The notes: generated by a model from the letters alone, not told the origin. A stretch of 64,000 nt of DNA from an uncultured Coriobacteriaceae bacterium (GCA_902803315.1 CADCPM010000012.1:23725-87724); one strand, 5' to 3'; positions 23,845 through 33,585 are shown, counted from the first letter of the stretch. Numbers and translations are program-made.

Positions 23845-25398
23845 TCACACGGTGCTTTCGCGCTGTTCGTTTTTGTTGGTGTACGCCTTAAGCGCCATTG
23901 ACAAGAGCTTGGAAAGAATCAGGTAGACGGAGGTCGTAACAAACATGGCGGGAAGGGCCTCTGTCGTGCGAGCGCGTACGAGGTCTGCCGCGCGCGTAAT
24001 GTCATTGACGGCAATGAGTCCTACCACCGAGGTATCGAATACCGTTTGCACGATTGCCGCATGGAATGAGGACGCATTGGTTTTGTATACGAGCGGAAGA
24101 ATCACATAGTGGATCGTTTGCCAGCGCGTATAGCCCAACGACGCAGCGAGTTCCCACGGGTGGCTGCCCAACGACTCCACGGCCTCGCGAATGATGTTGG
24201 ATACAGAGGCCGCAAGCGCGGCAGCAAGACCCACGAACGATACGACGACGCCAGGGACCGAGGCTATGTCGAACAGCAAATACCTTAGTATTAGAAGCAC
24301 GATTACTATCGGCACTTCCAGCATGAGCGTCTCAAAACCAATCAGCACGGCTCTTATTATGTTACGAGTGTTCTTAACAAACCCTCGCCTGCCCTCCTGT
24401 TCGCCAAAGTCGAAGGGATCGGACAACAAAACAATATGAGAGGCCAAGCCCGTGCCAATGGCAAGACCCACAGGGATGGAAGTGGCTACCAACAGAAGCG
24501 TGATGAGCAAGCCAGACAAAAGCGTCTCGCCGTGTCCGTAGCGTGCGAATGACGACACGATCATGCTCGAAAGGCGTGAGAGCAAGTTGTTCGGCGTTGC
24601 GGAAACGTCGCGCGTAACCAACGTAACTTTGGCGGATCTATATGCGGGACTCAGATCATAGAGCTCCGACCGCTCATTGGTAATGGAGATGCCGGCGATC
24701 GCCATGTCTACGCTGTTGGTGCTGAGCGCAGACATTACGGAATCGAACGACATGGGTATGAGCACAAGCTCACAGTTGAGCTCTTTTGCAATGATGTTGG
24801 CAAGCTCGACTTCTAGCCCTACAAGCTCGCCTTTTTCGTTGCGATATGACATGGGTTCGGTGGCGTCGTCCACCGCGCACCTAATTACTCCGTTGGTGGT
24901 TGACCAGTCTTTTTCGGGCAAAGACCGATTTTGCTCGGGTGAGTTGCACCACTCCTGCTCCAGCTGGTCCATCGTGCCATCATTAACCAGCATGGATACA
25001 ATCTCGCTCACGCTTTTGGTGAGGCGACTGCCCTTGGGCAACGCGACGGCGTTGGCATCCAATCCCGCATCCTGTGGCATAAGAGTAAGCCCCACGTTGC
25101 GGGAGACGGCAATGTCCGCAACGGGCTTGTCGAGGCAGCACGCTGCTATTCCGCCGCGCTTGAGCGCAATGAGCATCTCCGACATCTCGGAGTAATACTT
25201 GAAGGTGGGTCCATCTGGCACATAGTTGAGTACATCGCTATCGTAGGTGGTGCCAAGTACGGTGCCAACCTCCAAACCGGTGAGCTGTGACAGCTGCGTG
25301 TATTCTGGCTTTGCGTCGTCTGCGCGAGCGATGGCGGGAAGGACGCCCGTTAGCGCAAGTGCACACGCAAAAACGAGCAGCAGAATGTGTTTGCGCAT
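23845..25398 (-). CDS. Amino-acid ABC transporter: fused binding protein and permease
   Basis: This 517-residue protein has a signal peptide (cut near IARADDA), then substrate-binding-protein family 3 sequence (TYDSDVLNYVPD, CAVDDATEPMSYRNEKGELV, GLEVELANIIAKELN, MAIAGISITNERSELY) and, from about residue 290, a permease domain with LGYTRWQTIHYVILPLVYK, the EAA-loop that contacts the ATPase. It resembles the GlnPH fusions for polar amino acids. Residues 30-165 look like an incomplete first binding domain. GGGGGGAAG precedes the ATG. No ATPase gene is adjacent, so it must borrow one. It is divergent from the GGDEF-EAL gene. Confidence 0.88.
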   Translation of the reverse strand: MRKHILLLVFACALALTGVLPAIARADDAKPEYTQLSQLTGLEVGTVLGTTYDSDVLNYVPDGPTFKYYSEMSEMLIALKRGGIAACCLDKPVADIAVSRNVGLTLMPQDAGLDANAVALPKGSRLTKSVSEIVSMLVNDGTMDQLEQEWCNSPEQNRSLPEKDWSTTNGVIRCAVDDATEPMSYRNEKGELVGLEVELANIIAKELNCELVLIPMSFDSVMSALSTNSVDMAIAGISITNERSELYDLSPAYRSAKVTLVTRDVSATPNNLLSRLSSMIVSSFARYGHGETLLSGLLITLLLVATSIPVGLAIGTGLASHIVLLSDPFDFGEQEGRRGFVKNTRNIIRAVLIGFETLMLEVPIVIVLLILRYLLFDIASVPGVVVSFVGLAAALAASVSNIIREAVESLGSHPWELAASLGYTRWQTIHYVILPLVYKTNASSFHAAIVQTVFDTSVVGLIAVNDITRAADLVRARTTEALPAMFVTTSVYLILSKLLSMALKAYTNKNEQRESTV

Positions 25399-25497
25399 TT
25401 CTTCCCCCCATGCCTAAGCCATGGAATAGCGATTGACTAGTTGATTGGGATTATAACCTGTAGCACAAGAATTGGTGCACAACGCCCTGCGTGGTTA

Positions 25498-25606
25498 GTT
25501 ACTGTTCAGACTCCCGCGCCTTTGTCCGGACCGTAAGCGGCGACTCACGAAGTGAGCGAGGAGCCAAATGCGGGACCGGCGAAGGCGCGGGAGTCTGAAC
25601 AGTAAC
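25498..25606. repeat. Type-1 long palindrome with a shortened core
   Basis: GTTACTGTTCAGACTCCCGC and its complement GCGGGAGTCTGAACAGTAAC form perfect arms. The core CGACTCACGAAGTGAGCGAG is followed directly by GAGCC. The flank TGTCCGGACCGTAAGCGG is shared with the copies at 22789 and 44827. It sits in the divergent region between the orphan transporter and the GGDEF-EAL gene. The rest of 25399-25720 shows only AT-rich, promoter-like DNA. Confidence 0.9.
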
Positions 25607-25720
25607 CGTGGGCTATATTTGGAAGACACTGTTTGTTCTATTCTTCTTATCCTACCTTAAACAAATTGGTATCCTTATACTAACTATGGCAAAAACGGAC
25701 GCTGCATCGGAGGTTTGTCC

Positions 25721-28700
25721 ATGAAGGAAGCAGGCGACCGTGCGTTTGAGAGTCAGTTTCCCATTAGCGGGGAACAGGTGCCCGGAGGCATGATGGTGCA
25801 TTACGCCGATGGCGATCAGGAGATCCTGTATGCCAACGGTTTTATAATGCGCCTTCTTGAGTGTGAGTCTGAAGAGGATTTTCTGAGCTTTACGCAGGGA
25901 TCCTTCGCTGGTTTTGTATGCCCGGACGATCTTGAAGACGTGGAGCAGGAGCTTCGCGATCAGTGGAATGCGGGAGTTACCGCAGACCGTTTGCACTACC
26001 GCGTGCAGACAAGGTCTGGGCAGATCTTGGTTGTGGACGACTTCAATCGTCTGGAGCTTGACCCTCGAGCGGGAAGGCTCGTGGCGTACTCGTTCGTGTC
26101 GGAGGTAGTTCAGGGCGGACTGGCGGACTGGCTTACGGGGCTTCCCAGCATGACCCGCTTTCACGAGCTGTCTCGCGAACATGCCGCCTCGAACGAAGGC
26201 GGATCCAATCGACTGGCCGCAGTTGCCCTCGACATTATGGGCATGAAAGGCTACAACACGCGCTATGGGCGGGCAAAGGGCGATTTGCTTTTGTGTGAGT
26301 TTGCCAATGCCTTGCGACATAGCTTTGGCGGCAATGCCTGCTCACGCTTTTCGGAGGATCATTTCTACGCGTTTTGTGATGCGACGGAGGCTGAGGCAAA
26401 GGTACGCTCCGTCTTTGCGAGCTTTGCGGAGGCCCAAGGGGTTGCGGCGCTGCCGGTGCGCGTCGGAATCTACGTGTGCGACTCGGATGACGATATCGTG
26501 GAAGTGGGCTTCGATCGCGCAAAGATTGCCTGCGACTTGGATCGCCTTACCTGGCAGTCGCATATAACATGGTTCACCGATCAAATGCGCGCCGACGCGC
26601 GTTTGCACATTCATGTGCTGGGCAGTCTGGACCAAGCCATAGCCGAGGGTTGGATTAGACCCTTCTATCAGGCAATCGTGCGTTCAGCCACAGGCGATGT
26701 GTGCGGTGAGGAGGCGTTTGCGCGCTGGGTTGATCCCACGTACGGCGAGCTTCGTCCCGCGCAGTTTATTCCCGAGCTGGAAGAGGCGGGATTGCTGCAG
26801 CGGCTGGACATGTACATGGTGGACTGTGCTTTGGCCGATATGGCAACCAAGCAGAGCAACGGCATCCCTATCGTTCCTGTTTCGGTGAATATCTCATTGC
26901 GCGATTTGAGCAAGCTCGACGTTGCGCACGAAGTCACCAAACGCGCAGACGCCCTCAACGTGCCGCACGATTTGCTGCGCATTGAGTTTACCGAGTCAGC
27001 CGCAACGCATGACCCAGACTACCTTAAGGAACAGGTGGACAAGCTCCATGACGCGGGCTTTGAGGTGTGGATGGACGACTTTGGAAGCGGCTACTCCTCG
27101 CTGAACACGATTCAGGAGTTCGACTTTGACGTCGTTAAGCTCGACATGGGCTTCTTGCATGGCGGCAACTTCGATCGCGCGAAGATCATTCTTGAGGCGT
27201 CGGTGCGCGCGGCAAGCAAGATGGGCGTGGGCACCATCGCCGAGGGCGTGGAAACCGAGGAGCAGGCATTGTTTCTCGAGGGCATCGGCTGCGACATGCT
27301 TCAGGGCTATTACTACAATGGTCCCAACTCGCTGCAGACCATCATCAACAACATCCACACCAAGAACGAGCTTCAGCGTGAGCGCTACGACGAGTCCGCG
27401 TATTGGGATACCGTGAGTCTGCTGAGCTTTACGGAGCTTGGGCAAACCGAGGGGCAACAGGACATGCGATCGCCCGGGTGGATGCCGCTTACGGAGCTGC
27501 CCGTGGGTGTGATCGAGCGGAGGGAGGGGACGTGGCGCGTGTTGCGCGCGAATCGTTCCTACGACGCTTTTCTAAACAAGACGGGCGTTCTGTCGGCGTC
27601 TCACTCGAATCTACGGGCAAACGTTGTGCAGCGCGAACTGGACGAGGAGTTCCTGTTGGCGATAGACCGCTGCGTGGAGTCGGGGCTATGGGAGCGCGCC
27701 TCCGGACGCATGGAATACGGTTCGGGATACCAGTTCTACGTGCGTCATATAGCCTCTGTGCCTGACGCGCAGGCCTTTATGGTAGCCGCCATGCCCACCA
27801 TGCTCGGCTCGGCACTTGGGACGTACGGCGACGTACCCGTGGCATATGCCGTGTTTAGGGTAAAGCTCAACGAATCGAAGGACGAGGTCGTAGACACGGA
27901 GTACGTGTACGCCAACAAGATGTACTGCGATTGGCTCCACTGTACGCTGGAAGAGATTATGGGGCGCTCGTTCCTGGGCATCAACGACGAAGCCAGCCGC
28001 GTGTGGCTGCCGTATTGCTACCGTGCCGTGGTGAAGGGCGAGACCATCCACGACGTTATATATAGCCCTGAGGTTGAGCACTGGCTGAGCTTCAACATCG
28101 TGCCTTCGCCCATTGAGGGATGCTGCGTGTATGCGTTTACCATCGCCGACGACGAGCAGCGCGAACGCGACGAGATCATTGCCGGACGCGATACCTCAGA
28201 CTTTATTATTGGTGTGGCTGACGCCCTAAATGGAATACAGGGATACGATGAGGCCATGCAAAAGGTATTGGGCATGATAAGTAGCGCCATTAGCCCAGAT
28301 CGCGTGTATGTGTATGAGCGAGAGGGCGATACCACGAGGAATACGTTTGAGTGGTGCGCCCCAGGCGTGGATTCGTTCATGGACGCGTTGCAACATATGG
28401 ACAACGCGGAATTCAGCACGTGGGAGAAGTTGCTGGCCAAGGATTCGATGGTCCTTGTCTCTAATGTCGAGCAATTGGAGCGGGTTGACGCTGCAATGTA
28501 TGAGCGTCTGAGGAGTCAGGGCGTCGCGCGGATGCTAGCCGTTCCCTTTTACGGCGGCGGCAAGATTCTTGGGTATTTGGGTGCCGACAACTACGCGCTT
28601 GCCGAGGGCCTGGACATCATGAGGCTGATGAAGACCGTCGCTTCGTTTGTGGGCGGCAAGATCGTGAACCATCGCCTGATGCTCGAGCTCGAGCAAACGA

Positions 28701-29587
28701 GTCTCTACGACGCGCTTACCGGCCTTTACAATCGGCGCGGCATCGACCAGGCGGTGGAAAAGGCACTCTCGAGTGACCCCAGCGTACCGTATGTGCTCGT
28801 TCTAATGGACGTGGACGACTTTAAGACGGTCAATGACCTGCACGGTCACGAAGTTGGCGACATTGCGCTTCGCACGTTGGCGCACATGGTCGTGGAGGTG
28901 TTTCCCGAGGGCACCATTTTGGGACGAAACGGTGGCGACGAGTTCTTTGCCATGCTGGTTGGCGACGAAGCCGCCAATGCGGCGTCATATTTGCAAAGCA
29001 TCCAAGACAAAGACCTGTATTGCGTGCATGACGGTAAGCGCTATAGCCTCTCCATGTCAATGGGTTACGTGGAGTCTTCGCAGGTGGCCGACCTCAAGCA
29101 AGCATATAGCAACGCGGATGCGGCCCTTTATGCGGTAAAGCTCGCGGGAAAGGCGGGATTCCTTATCTACTCCCCGAACATGGACTCGAACTACAGGTCG
29201 CAACTTGGGTTTATGCCGCGTGACATTGCCGAAAACGTACCAGGCGCCATCGTGGTCCACAAGGTGCACAATGGGGAGATTCTGTTTGCGAATGACGAGC
29301 TCATTGCCCTCTTTGAGTGCGAAGACCTGGACGATTTTATGGAATATACAGGCGGGACCTACTCGGGAGTGGTGCATCCAGAAGATCGCGCGCGCGTATT
29401 GGGCCAAGTGGAAGACCAACTGGACAGGGTTGGCGTAGGAGGCAAGGACTACACCGATTTCCGCATACTCACCAAGGCGGGTAATGTGCGCCATGTAGCC
29501 GACAATGGCCGTTTGGTGACAGTGGACGGCGTGGGAGAAGTGCTTTACGAGCTGATCATCAATCGCGACGAGCGGTCATACCGATAG
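25721..29587 (+). CDS. Multi-domain PAS-GGDEF-EAL-PAS-PAS-GAF-GGDEF-PAS protein
   Basis: The 1288-residue cytoplasmic protein turns over or senses cyclic-di-GMP. Domain order: PAS (about 10-130); degenerate GGDEF with SEDHF (211-215); EAL (about 290-540) with EEAFARW in place of EALLRW, MDDFGSGYSSL near 451, VKLDMGF, GVETEEQ and QGYYYNGP; two PAS-like domains (about 590-820); GAF (about 845-985); an intact second GGDEF (GGDEF near 1071-1075, preceded by YNRRGID and LDVDDFK-like MDVDDFKTVND); and a final PAS (about 1175-1285) very like the first. No membrane segments are seen. The ATG at 25721 follows CGGAGG by seven bases. It may be a bifunctional enzyme with a cyclase at one end and a phosphodiesterase at the other. 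Confidence 0.92.
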   Translation: MKEAGDRAFESQFPISGEQVPGGMMVHYADGDQEILYANGFIMRLLECESEEDFLSFTQGSFAGFVCPDDLEDVEQELRDQWNAGVTADRLHYRVQTRSGQILVVDDFNRLELDPRAGRLVAYSFVSEVVQGGLADWLTGLPSMTRFHELSREHAASNEGGSNRLAAVALDIMGMKGYNTRYGRAKGDLLLCEFANALRHSFGGNACSRFSEDHFYAFCDATEAEAKVRSVFASFAEAQGVAALPVRVGIYVCDSDDDIVEVGFDRAKIACDLDRLTWQSHITWFTDQMRADARLHIHVLGSLDQAIAEGWIRPFYQAIVRSATGDVCGEEAFARWVDPTYGELRPAQFIPELEEAGLLQRLDMYMVDCALADMATKQSNGIPIVPVSVNISLRDLSKLDVAHEVTKRADALNVPHDLLRIEFTESAATHDPDYLKEQVDKLHDAGFEVWMDDFGSGYSSLNTIQEFDFDVVKLDMGFLHGGNFDRAKIILEASVRAASKMGVGTIAEGVETEEQALFLEGIGCDMLQGYYYNGPNSLQTIINNIHTKNELQRERYDESAYWDTVSLLSFTELGQTEGQQDMRSPGWMPLTELPVGVIERREGTWRVLRANRSYDAFLNKTGVLSASHSNLRANVVQRELDEEFLLAIDRCVESGLWERASGRMEYGSGYQFYVRHIASVPDAQAFMVAAMPTMLGSALGTYGDVPVAYAVFRVKLNESKDEVVDTEYVYANKMYCDWLHCTLEEIMGRSFLGINDEASRVWLPYCYRAVVKGETIHDVIYSPEVEHWLSFNIVPSPIEGCCVYAFTIADDEQRERDEIIAGRDTSDFIIGVADALNGIQGYDEAMQKVLGMISSAISPDRVYVYEREGDTTRNTFEWCAPGVDSFMDALQHMDNAEFSTWEKLLAKDSMVLVSNVEQLERVDAAMYERLRSQGVARMLAVPFYGGGKILGYLGADNYALAEGLDIMRLMKTVASFVGGKIVNHRLMLELEQTSLYDALTGLYNRRGIDQAVEKALSSDPSVPYVLVLMDVDDFKTVNDLHGHEVGDIALRTLAHMVVEVFPEGTILGRNGGDEFFAMLVGDEAANAASYLQSIQDKDLYCVHDGKRYSLSMSMGYVESSQVADLKQAYSNADAALYAVKLAGKAGFLIYSPNMDSNYRSQLGFMPRDIAENVPGAIVVHKVHNGEILFANDELIALFECEDLDDFMEYTGGTYSGVVHPEDRARVLGQVEDQLDRVGVGGKDYTDFRILTKAGNVRHVADNGRLVTVDGVGEVLYELIINRDERSYR

Positions 29588-29606
29588 GAACAGGAAAGGA
29601 GCTGGC

Positions 29607-30521
29607 ATGGCACAACACATGGCACCCAAAAAGCGTCGCAGCTCTGCACTGCCTGTTGTGCTGGCTATTGTCCTCCTGGTGGCAGTAGGTGCTGGCCTTT
29701 GGTTTTTGGTAGGCCAACGGACGTTGGGCGTAGGTGCTAACATGCCTTTGCAGCGCGAGAGTCAAAACGACGGGGCGAGTTTCTCGAAGGCGGAAACGGG
29801 AGGAGCTGGGAATAGCGAGTCCGCAGCGGCTTCAAAACAATCTGCCTCCGACGGTGGCGTGGCACCGATTTCCGAATTCGCCCGCATGTTGCGCGACGGT
29901 GAAATAGGCTCCATTCGCCTTATCGGAGACAGCATCACGGCCGGTTTTGGCACCAACGGCTACGATCAGGCGGTCAGCACCATTGATACCGGCGTCATAT
30001 ACGACAATGGCAGCGAGCGGTGGTATGAGACCCCTGCGTCTGTGGGATGTTGGGCGAATGCCTTTAGGGACTATGCGCGTGGCAAGGGCGTCGATTCGTT
30101 TGTGAACGCTGGCATAAACGGTGCCTTTATGAGTCGCTTGGCCGATACCCCCGACGCTTGGCTGGGGCCTGGCGCCGACGTGGTGTTCGTGGCGCTTGGA
30201 ACAAACGATGCGGGGTACTACGGCACGGAGGAGTTTCGCATTACGGCACAAGAGGCCTTGTCTGCAGTCGAAAAGAAGAGCAAGCTCGTCGTCGTGTTGG
30301 CGCCTGTATGCGACTTGCGTCCCGCGCAGCAGCTGGTTGAGCCGGCGGCAGAGTTGGGAGACGTGTTGGAGTCGATTTGTGAAGAGCGTGGCTACCTGTT
30401 CGTGGACCCACGCGAGGCTGTGACGCCCGAGATGTTCAACGCCGATGGTCTGCATCCCAACTCGCAGGGATCGATGGCCATCTGGCATTGCATACAGCAG
30501 ACCTTGGGACTCAAGCAATAG
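29607..30521 (+). CDS. Membrane-anchored SGNH/GDSL hydrolase
   Basis: The 304-residue protein has one N-terminal membrane anchor (residues 14-35), a Ser/Ala-rich linker and an extracellular SGNH hydrolase domain. Block I IGDSITAG holds the nucleophile Ser109; NAGINGA gives the Gly, GTND the Asn, and DGLHPN the Asp-His pair. Such enzymes remove acyl or acetyl groups from surface glycans or peptidoglycan; the substrate here is unknown. It starts 19 bases after the GGDEF-EAL gene, so the two probably share a transcript, which ends at the perfect palindrome at 30529. Confidence 0.88.
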   Translation: MAQHMAPKKRRSSALPVVLAIVLLVAVGAGLWFLVGQRTLGVGANMPLQRESQNDGASFSKAETGGAGNSESAAASKQSASDGGVAPISEFARMLRDGEIGSIRLIGDSITAGFGTNGYDQAVSTIDTGVIYDNGSERWYETPASVGCWANAFRDYARGKGVDSFVNAGINGAFMSRLADTPDAWLGPGADVVFVALGTNDAGYYGTEEFRITAQEALSAVEKKSKLVVVLAPVCDLRPAQQLVEPAAELGDVLESICEERGYLFVDPREAVTPEMFNADGLHPNSQGSMAIWHCIQQTLGLKQ

Positions 30522-30528
30522 ATTCCGA

Positions 30529-30600
30529 CCCCGAGTAAGGGACATTCCCCAAGTTAGGGTTTTGGAAAACCCTAACTTGGGGAATGTCCCTTACTCGGGG
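30529..30600. repeat. Type-2 palindrome with 35-base perfect arms
   Basis: CCCCGAGTAAGGGACATTCC continuing to CAAGTTAGGGTTTT is followed by GG and then its exact complement; 70 of 72 bases pair. The centre CCCCAAGTTAGGGT is shared with the copy at 36917. It lies exactly between the convergent GDSL and GGDEF genes and can terminate both, although it ends in G rather than T tracts. Confidence 0.92.
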
Positions 30601-30613
30601 GTTGCAGGGCTGC

Positions 30614-32074
30614 TTAGCGCGGGGCGCTGTCGCCCTTCATCTGTTTCTTGTTCTCGTACATTTGCTCGTCTGCACGACGGAACACCGCGCTCACATTTGC
30701 GTCCAGCTCGGCGTCGTAGAGCGCGTAACCAATTGCCGCAGAGATGCGCTCCCATGGCTTGAGCTCGGAGGGATCTGTGTTTTGCAGGACTCTGATCTTA
30801 GACTCAAAGGTGTCTACAAGTTCCTCAATGTGCTGGTAATCTTCGTTGCGCAGCACGATTGCAAACTCGTCGCCACCGATGCGGAATACGGGGGAGTGCT
30901 CGAACGTGGTGCAGGTCACGAGACTCAGCTGCTTGAGGCTCACGTCGCCACAATCGTGTCCGTAGAGGTCGTTGGTTTTCTTGAGGTCGTTAAGATCGAC
31001 GATTGCGATGCCGAATTCCGTTTTGCCCTCATCGAGTTCCCGCTGCAGGATGGTGGCCTCCTGGTCGTAGGCGAGCTTGTTGCGGATGCCGGTGAGCGCG
31101 TCCGTTCGTGCGAGGTCGCTCATGTAGTCCGCCTCCATCCTGGTGTAATCGAGCTTTTCTCTTGTTTCCACCAGGTTGTTGATGTAGGTGTCTACGTCGT
31201 GTTCCATCTGGACCATGGAGTGATAGAGGCTTTCGATCTCGTCACCCGTCTTTATATTGAGGTCCTCAAACGTCGAGCGCTGCTCTTCCTTGGGATCGCA
31301 GTAGCGAGTGGCCGCCTCCGAGAGCTTGTTTATGGGTTGTGTTATGAAATGTCTTACGAATAGAACGGTAACCACGATAAGAAGGACGATAAGGCCCAGT
31401 AGGTAGAGAGTGAGCAGCGTGAGGTAGTGCTGTTCCTCCTGCTTGATGGAATCCATGGATATGTCTGCGAGCGCAAAGCACACGACGGATCCGTTGCTGT
31501 CGTATACGGGCGTGCCAGATGTTACGAGCCAGCCGTATTCGCTTGTGTTGGTAATATAGGCAGGGAAGCCGACCGTGGGATCGACTAGCACGGGGCGATT
31601 TACTTCGAATATGGGATCGATAGTGCCAATGGGGCAAGGCTCATCCTCGGCTGCGTCTACGAGGTATATGAATGCCTCGTCAGCTGGGTCAACGTAGGCA
31701 AGGTAGAGACAGCTTACGTTGTTGTACTCCTGCAGGTTGCGCAGTTCCCCGAGCAACTTTTGGTATTCGGGCGTCTGCGCAAGCTCGGCGTATTGGCTCA
31801 CATATGCCTCAAACTCAGGGCTGCCCCACTCTTCGCTGCCCACTTTTTTCTCCATGGATTTGTAGATCTTCTCGACGCTTTGCCTGAGGGTGGCAGCGCT
31901 CTGTACGTCCACCACGCGCGCGACCGTTGCTGACGTGTCGTCTGCCTTTTGCATAAAGTGGCGATTGTTCATGTTGTCCACGACCTTGTAGCCAATGGCC
32001 AGGGCGACTCCGCTTAGCACGAGAGCAAACACCACCAAGAGCAGCGTGATCTTCTTTCCCAACGAGAGCCTCAA
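30614..32074 (-). CDS. Membrane diguanylate cyclase with extracellular sensor and HAMP
   Basis: From a TTG at 32074 the product has 486 residues: membrane segment (about 8-28), extracellular sensor domain of about 190 residues (dCache-like, with VSCLYLAYVDPADEAFIY and YGWLVTSGTPVYDSNGSVVC), second membrane segment, a HAMP linker (FITQPINKLSEAATRY), coiled-coil, and GGDEF with RIGGDEFA near residue 400, DALTGIRNK and DLNDLKKTND. The active site is intact, so it should make cyclic-di-GMP. The TTG is chosen because GGAGGAG lies six bases before it. It follows the HAD lipoprotein gene by 39 bases, likely one operon. Confidence 0.9.
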   Translation of the reverse strand: MRLSLGKKITLLLVVFALVLSGVALAIGYKVVDNMNNRHFMQKADDTSATVARVVDVQSAATLRQSVEKIYKSMEKKVGSEEWGSPEFEAYVSQYAELAQTPEYQKLLGELRNLQEYNNVSCLYLAYVDPADEAFIYLVDAAEDEPCPIGTIDPIFEVNRPVLVDPTVGFPAYITNTSEYGWLVTSGTPVYDSNGSVVCFALADISMDSIKQEEQHYLTLLTLYLLGLIVLLIVVTVLFVRHFITQPINKLSEAATRYCDPKEEQRSTFEDLNIKTGDEIESLYHSMVQMEHDVDTYINNLVETREKLDYTRMEADYMSDLARTDALTGIRNKLAYDQEATILQRELDEGKTEFGIAIVDLNDLKKTNDLYGHDCGDVSLKQLSLVTCTTFEHSPVFRIGGDEFAIVLRNEDYQHIEELVDTFESKIRVLQNTDPSELKPWERISAAIGYALYDAELDANVSAVFRRADEQMYENKKQMKGDSAPR

Positions 32075-32113
32075 GCGAATCTCCTCCAATAAAACAATCG
32101 CATGCAAGTGTAA

Positions 32114-33298
32114 TTAGGCCGCCTGCGCGAGTTGTGCGTTCTGATCGGCGGGGAGTTGCGTCTTTGTTACTCCGTCTCCGTAGATCGTCGACCAGTCGTT
32201 GGCCATCGAGAAGGTCGTCCAACCCTCTTCCGCTGCCTCGCCAGACTGCTTGGTCGCGCGCTCGGTGTCTCCGTATTCGCGGTTGACGTCGTCGCACAGT
32301 ACCAGAAGGCCCATACCCTTGTGGTCGGGGTTGGATTGTGCATAGTTGAGCATGGCGTAATCGCCCGAGCTGTTGCCAAAGGCGAGTATGGGTCGGCGGC
32401 CGAGTTCGCGCTCTATGAAGACGACCTTGTTGAGCTTGGCGACCTCAAGATCCTTGGTGCCGTCGAAGAGCAGCTTGTCGTCTTGCTTGAAGGTGTACTT
32501 ATTTACAGCCTCGTCGCCTTGTTTGGAGGCCTTGGTGCCCCAGTCGGTGCCGATGATGTGGTCTGGCGCGATTCCAAACTTGCTGCCGGCAATCGCCCGT
32601 GCGACCTCGCGCTCGCATGCCGACACGACGCGCACGTCAAAGTCGTTGGCCTTCAGGTAGTCAACAACTTCCTTCATGGGTTTGTAGATGGACTGGCCAT
32701 AGGTCATACCGTCAAAGCCCTCGACCTTTACCGTGTCGATGAAGTTGTTCACATAGGCGCGAAAATCCTCGGGAGTCATGTCTTTGAACGCGTTGACGAG
32801 CATCTCGTTCTTTGCGTCATCGAGCTCTTCGGGCACGACGCCCTTGCTGGTGCTCTCGCGAATTTTGTTGCAGGTTTCCTTGTATTCTGCCGGGGCGTTA
32901 TAGGTGGGATCGTCGAACACGCGATGCATGAGCATGCACCAATCAACGTAAACAGGGGCCTTCTCGCAGAGCAAGGTGCCGTCCATGTCGAAGGTCGCGA
33001 TGCGCTCCGCCGGCTCAACATAGTTGGCGCTGTCTTTGTTCGTCACGTCCTTTACGTAGTCGACAAGTTTGGTAAGTGACTCGCTCTTGGGATTCCAAGA
33101 GGGAAATGTTGCCGCTACGTCCACATTGCCTGTCGCTGACGCTTGACTGCTGGTGGACGAAGACGCGCTTGCACTCTGCGAGCCAGAGCTCGAGCTGGCT
33201 TGCTGATTGCCTGGTGCGCATCCTCCCAAAATGCCTATGCCAAGCACCATAGCAACAAGAAGCGTAAGTACGGCAGATAAGCGCGGGTGAGTCCTCAT
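32114..33298 (-). CDS. HAD-superfamily phosphatase lipoprotein
   Basis: The 394-residue protein has a lipobox LGGC (Cys27), a Ser-rich spacer and a HAD domain. Motif I FDMDGTLL gives Asp104 and Asp106; VRVVSACEREVARAIA fits motif II and the region GNSSGDYAML fits motif IV. The size and helical cap resemble the phosphoserine-phosphatase-like (class IB) HAD enzymes. Acting outside the membrane, it may release phosphate from a small ester. GAGGAAGGA precedes the ATG at 33298. The diguanylate cyclase gene follows in the same operon. Confidence 0.85.
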   Translation of the reverse strand: MRTHPRLSAVLTLLVAMVLGIGILGGCAPGNQQASSSSGSQSASASSSTSSQASATGNVDVAATFPSWNPKSESLTKLVDYVKDVTNKDSANYVEPAERIATFDMDGTLLCEKAPVYVDWCMLMHRVFDDPTYNAPAEYKETCNKIRESTSKGVVPEELDDAKNEMLVNAFKDMTPEDFRAYVNNFIDTVKVEGFDGMTYGQSIYKPMKEVVDYLKANDFDVRVVSACEREVARAIAGSKFGIAPDHIIGTDWGTKASKQGDEAVNKYTFKQDDKLLFDGTKDLEVAKLNKVVFIERELGRRPILAFGNSSGDYAMLNYAQSNPDHKGMGLLVLCDDVNREYGDTERATKQSGEAAEEGWTTFSMANDWSTIYGDGVTKTQLPADQNAQLAQAA

Positions 33299-33397
33299 TC
33301 CTTCCTCGCTTTCGGTAGGGGACGTAACCAAATACCAATTCATGATACGTCAGCAGTCGAGTGTGCCTTCTGTAAACTCGGTGAGCTAGGCCGACGG

Positions 33398-33432
33398 GAC
33401 CTTAAATAGGGGACAGTCCCCTATTTAGGGTC
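33398..33432. repeat. Short type-2 palindrome
   Basis: GACCTTAAATAGGGGAC and TCCCCTATTTAGGGTC pair with one mismatch. The words CCCTAA and GGGGACAGTCCCC place it in the type-2 family. It lies in the divergent region between the HAD lipoprotein and yebC, which otherwise holds only promoter-like sequence. Confidence 0.8.
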
Positions 33433-33585
33433 AAGGTCAGGGGCACTCCCTACGGACGTAGGCATGGCGTGCGAACAATAGCGTTCTTGCACAAAGCCGT
33501 GCATTTATTGGGATGAGACTTTAACATCTACGGCGTTTCCGCTAGTATCGTTATGTTTGTGAGTCGAATCTGTGAGGAGATGTGC

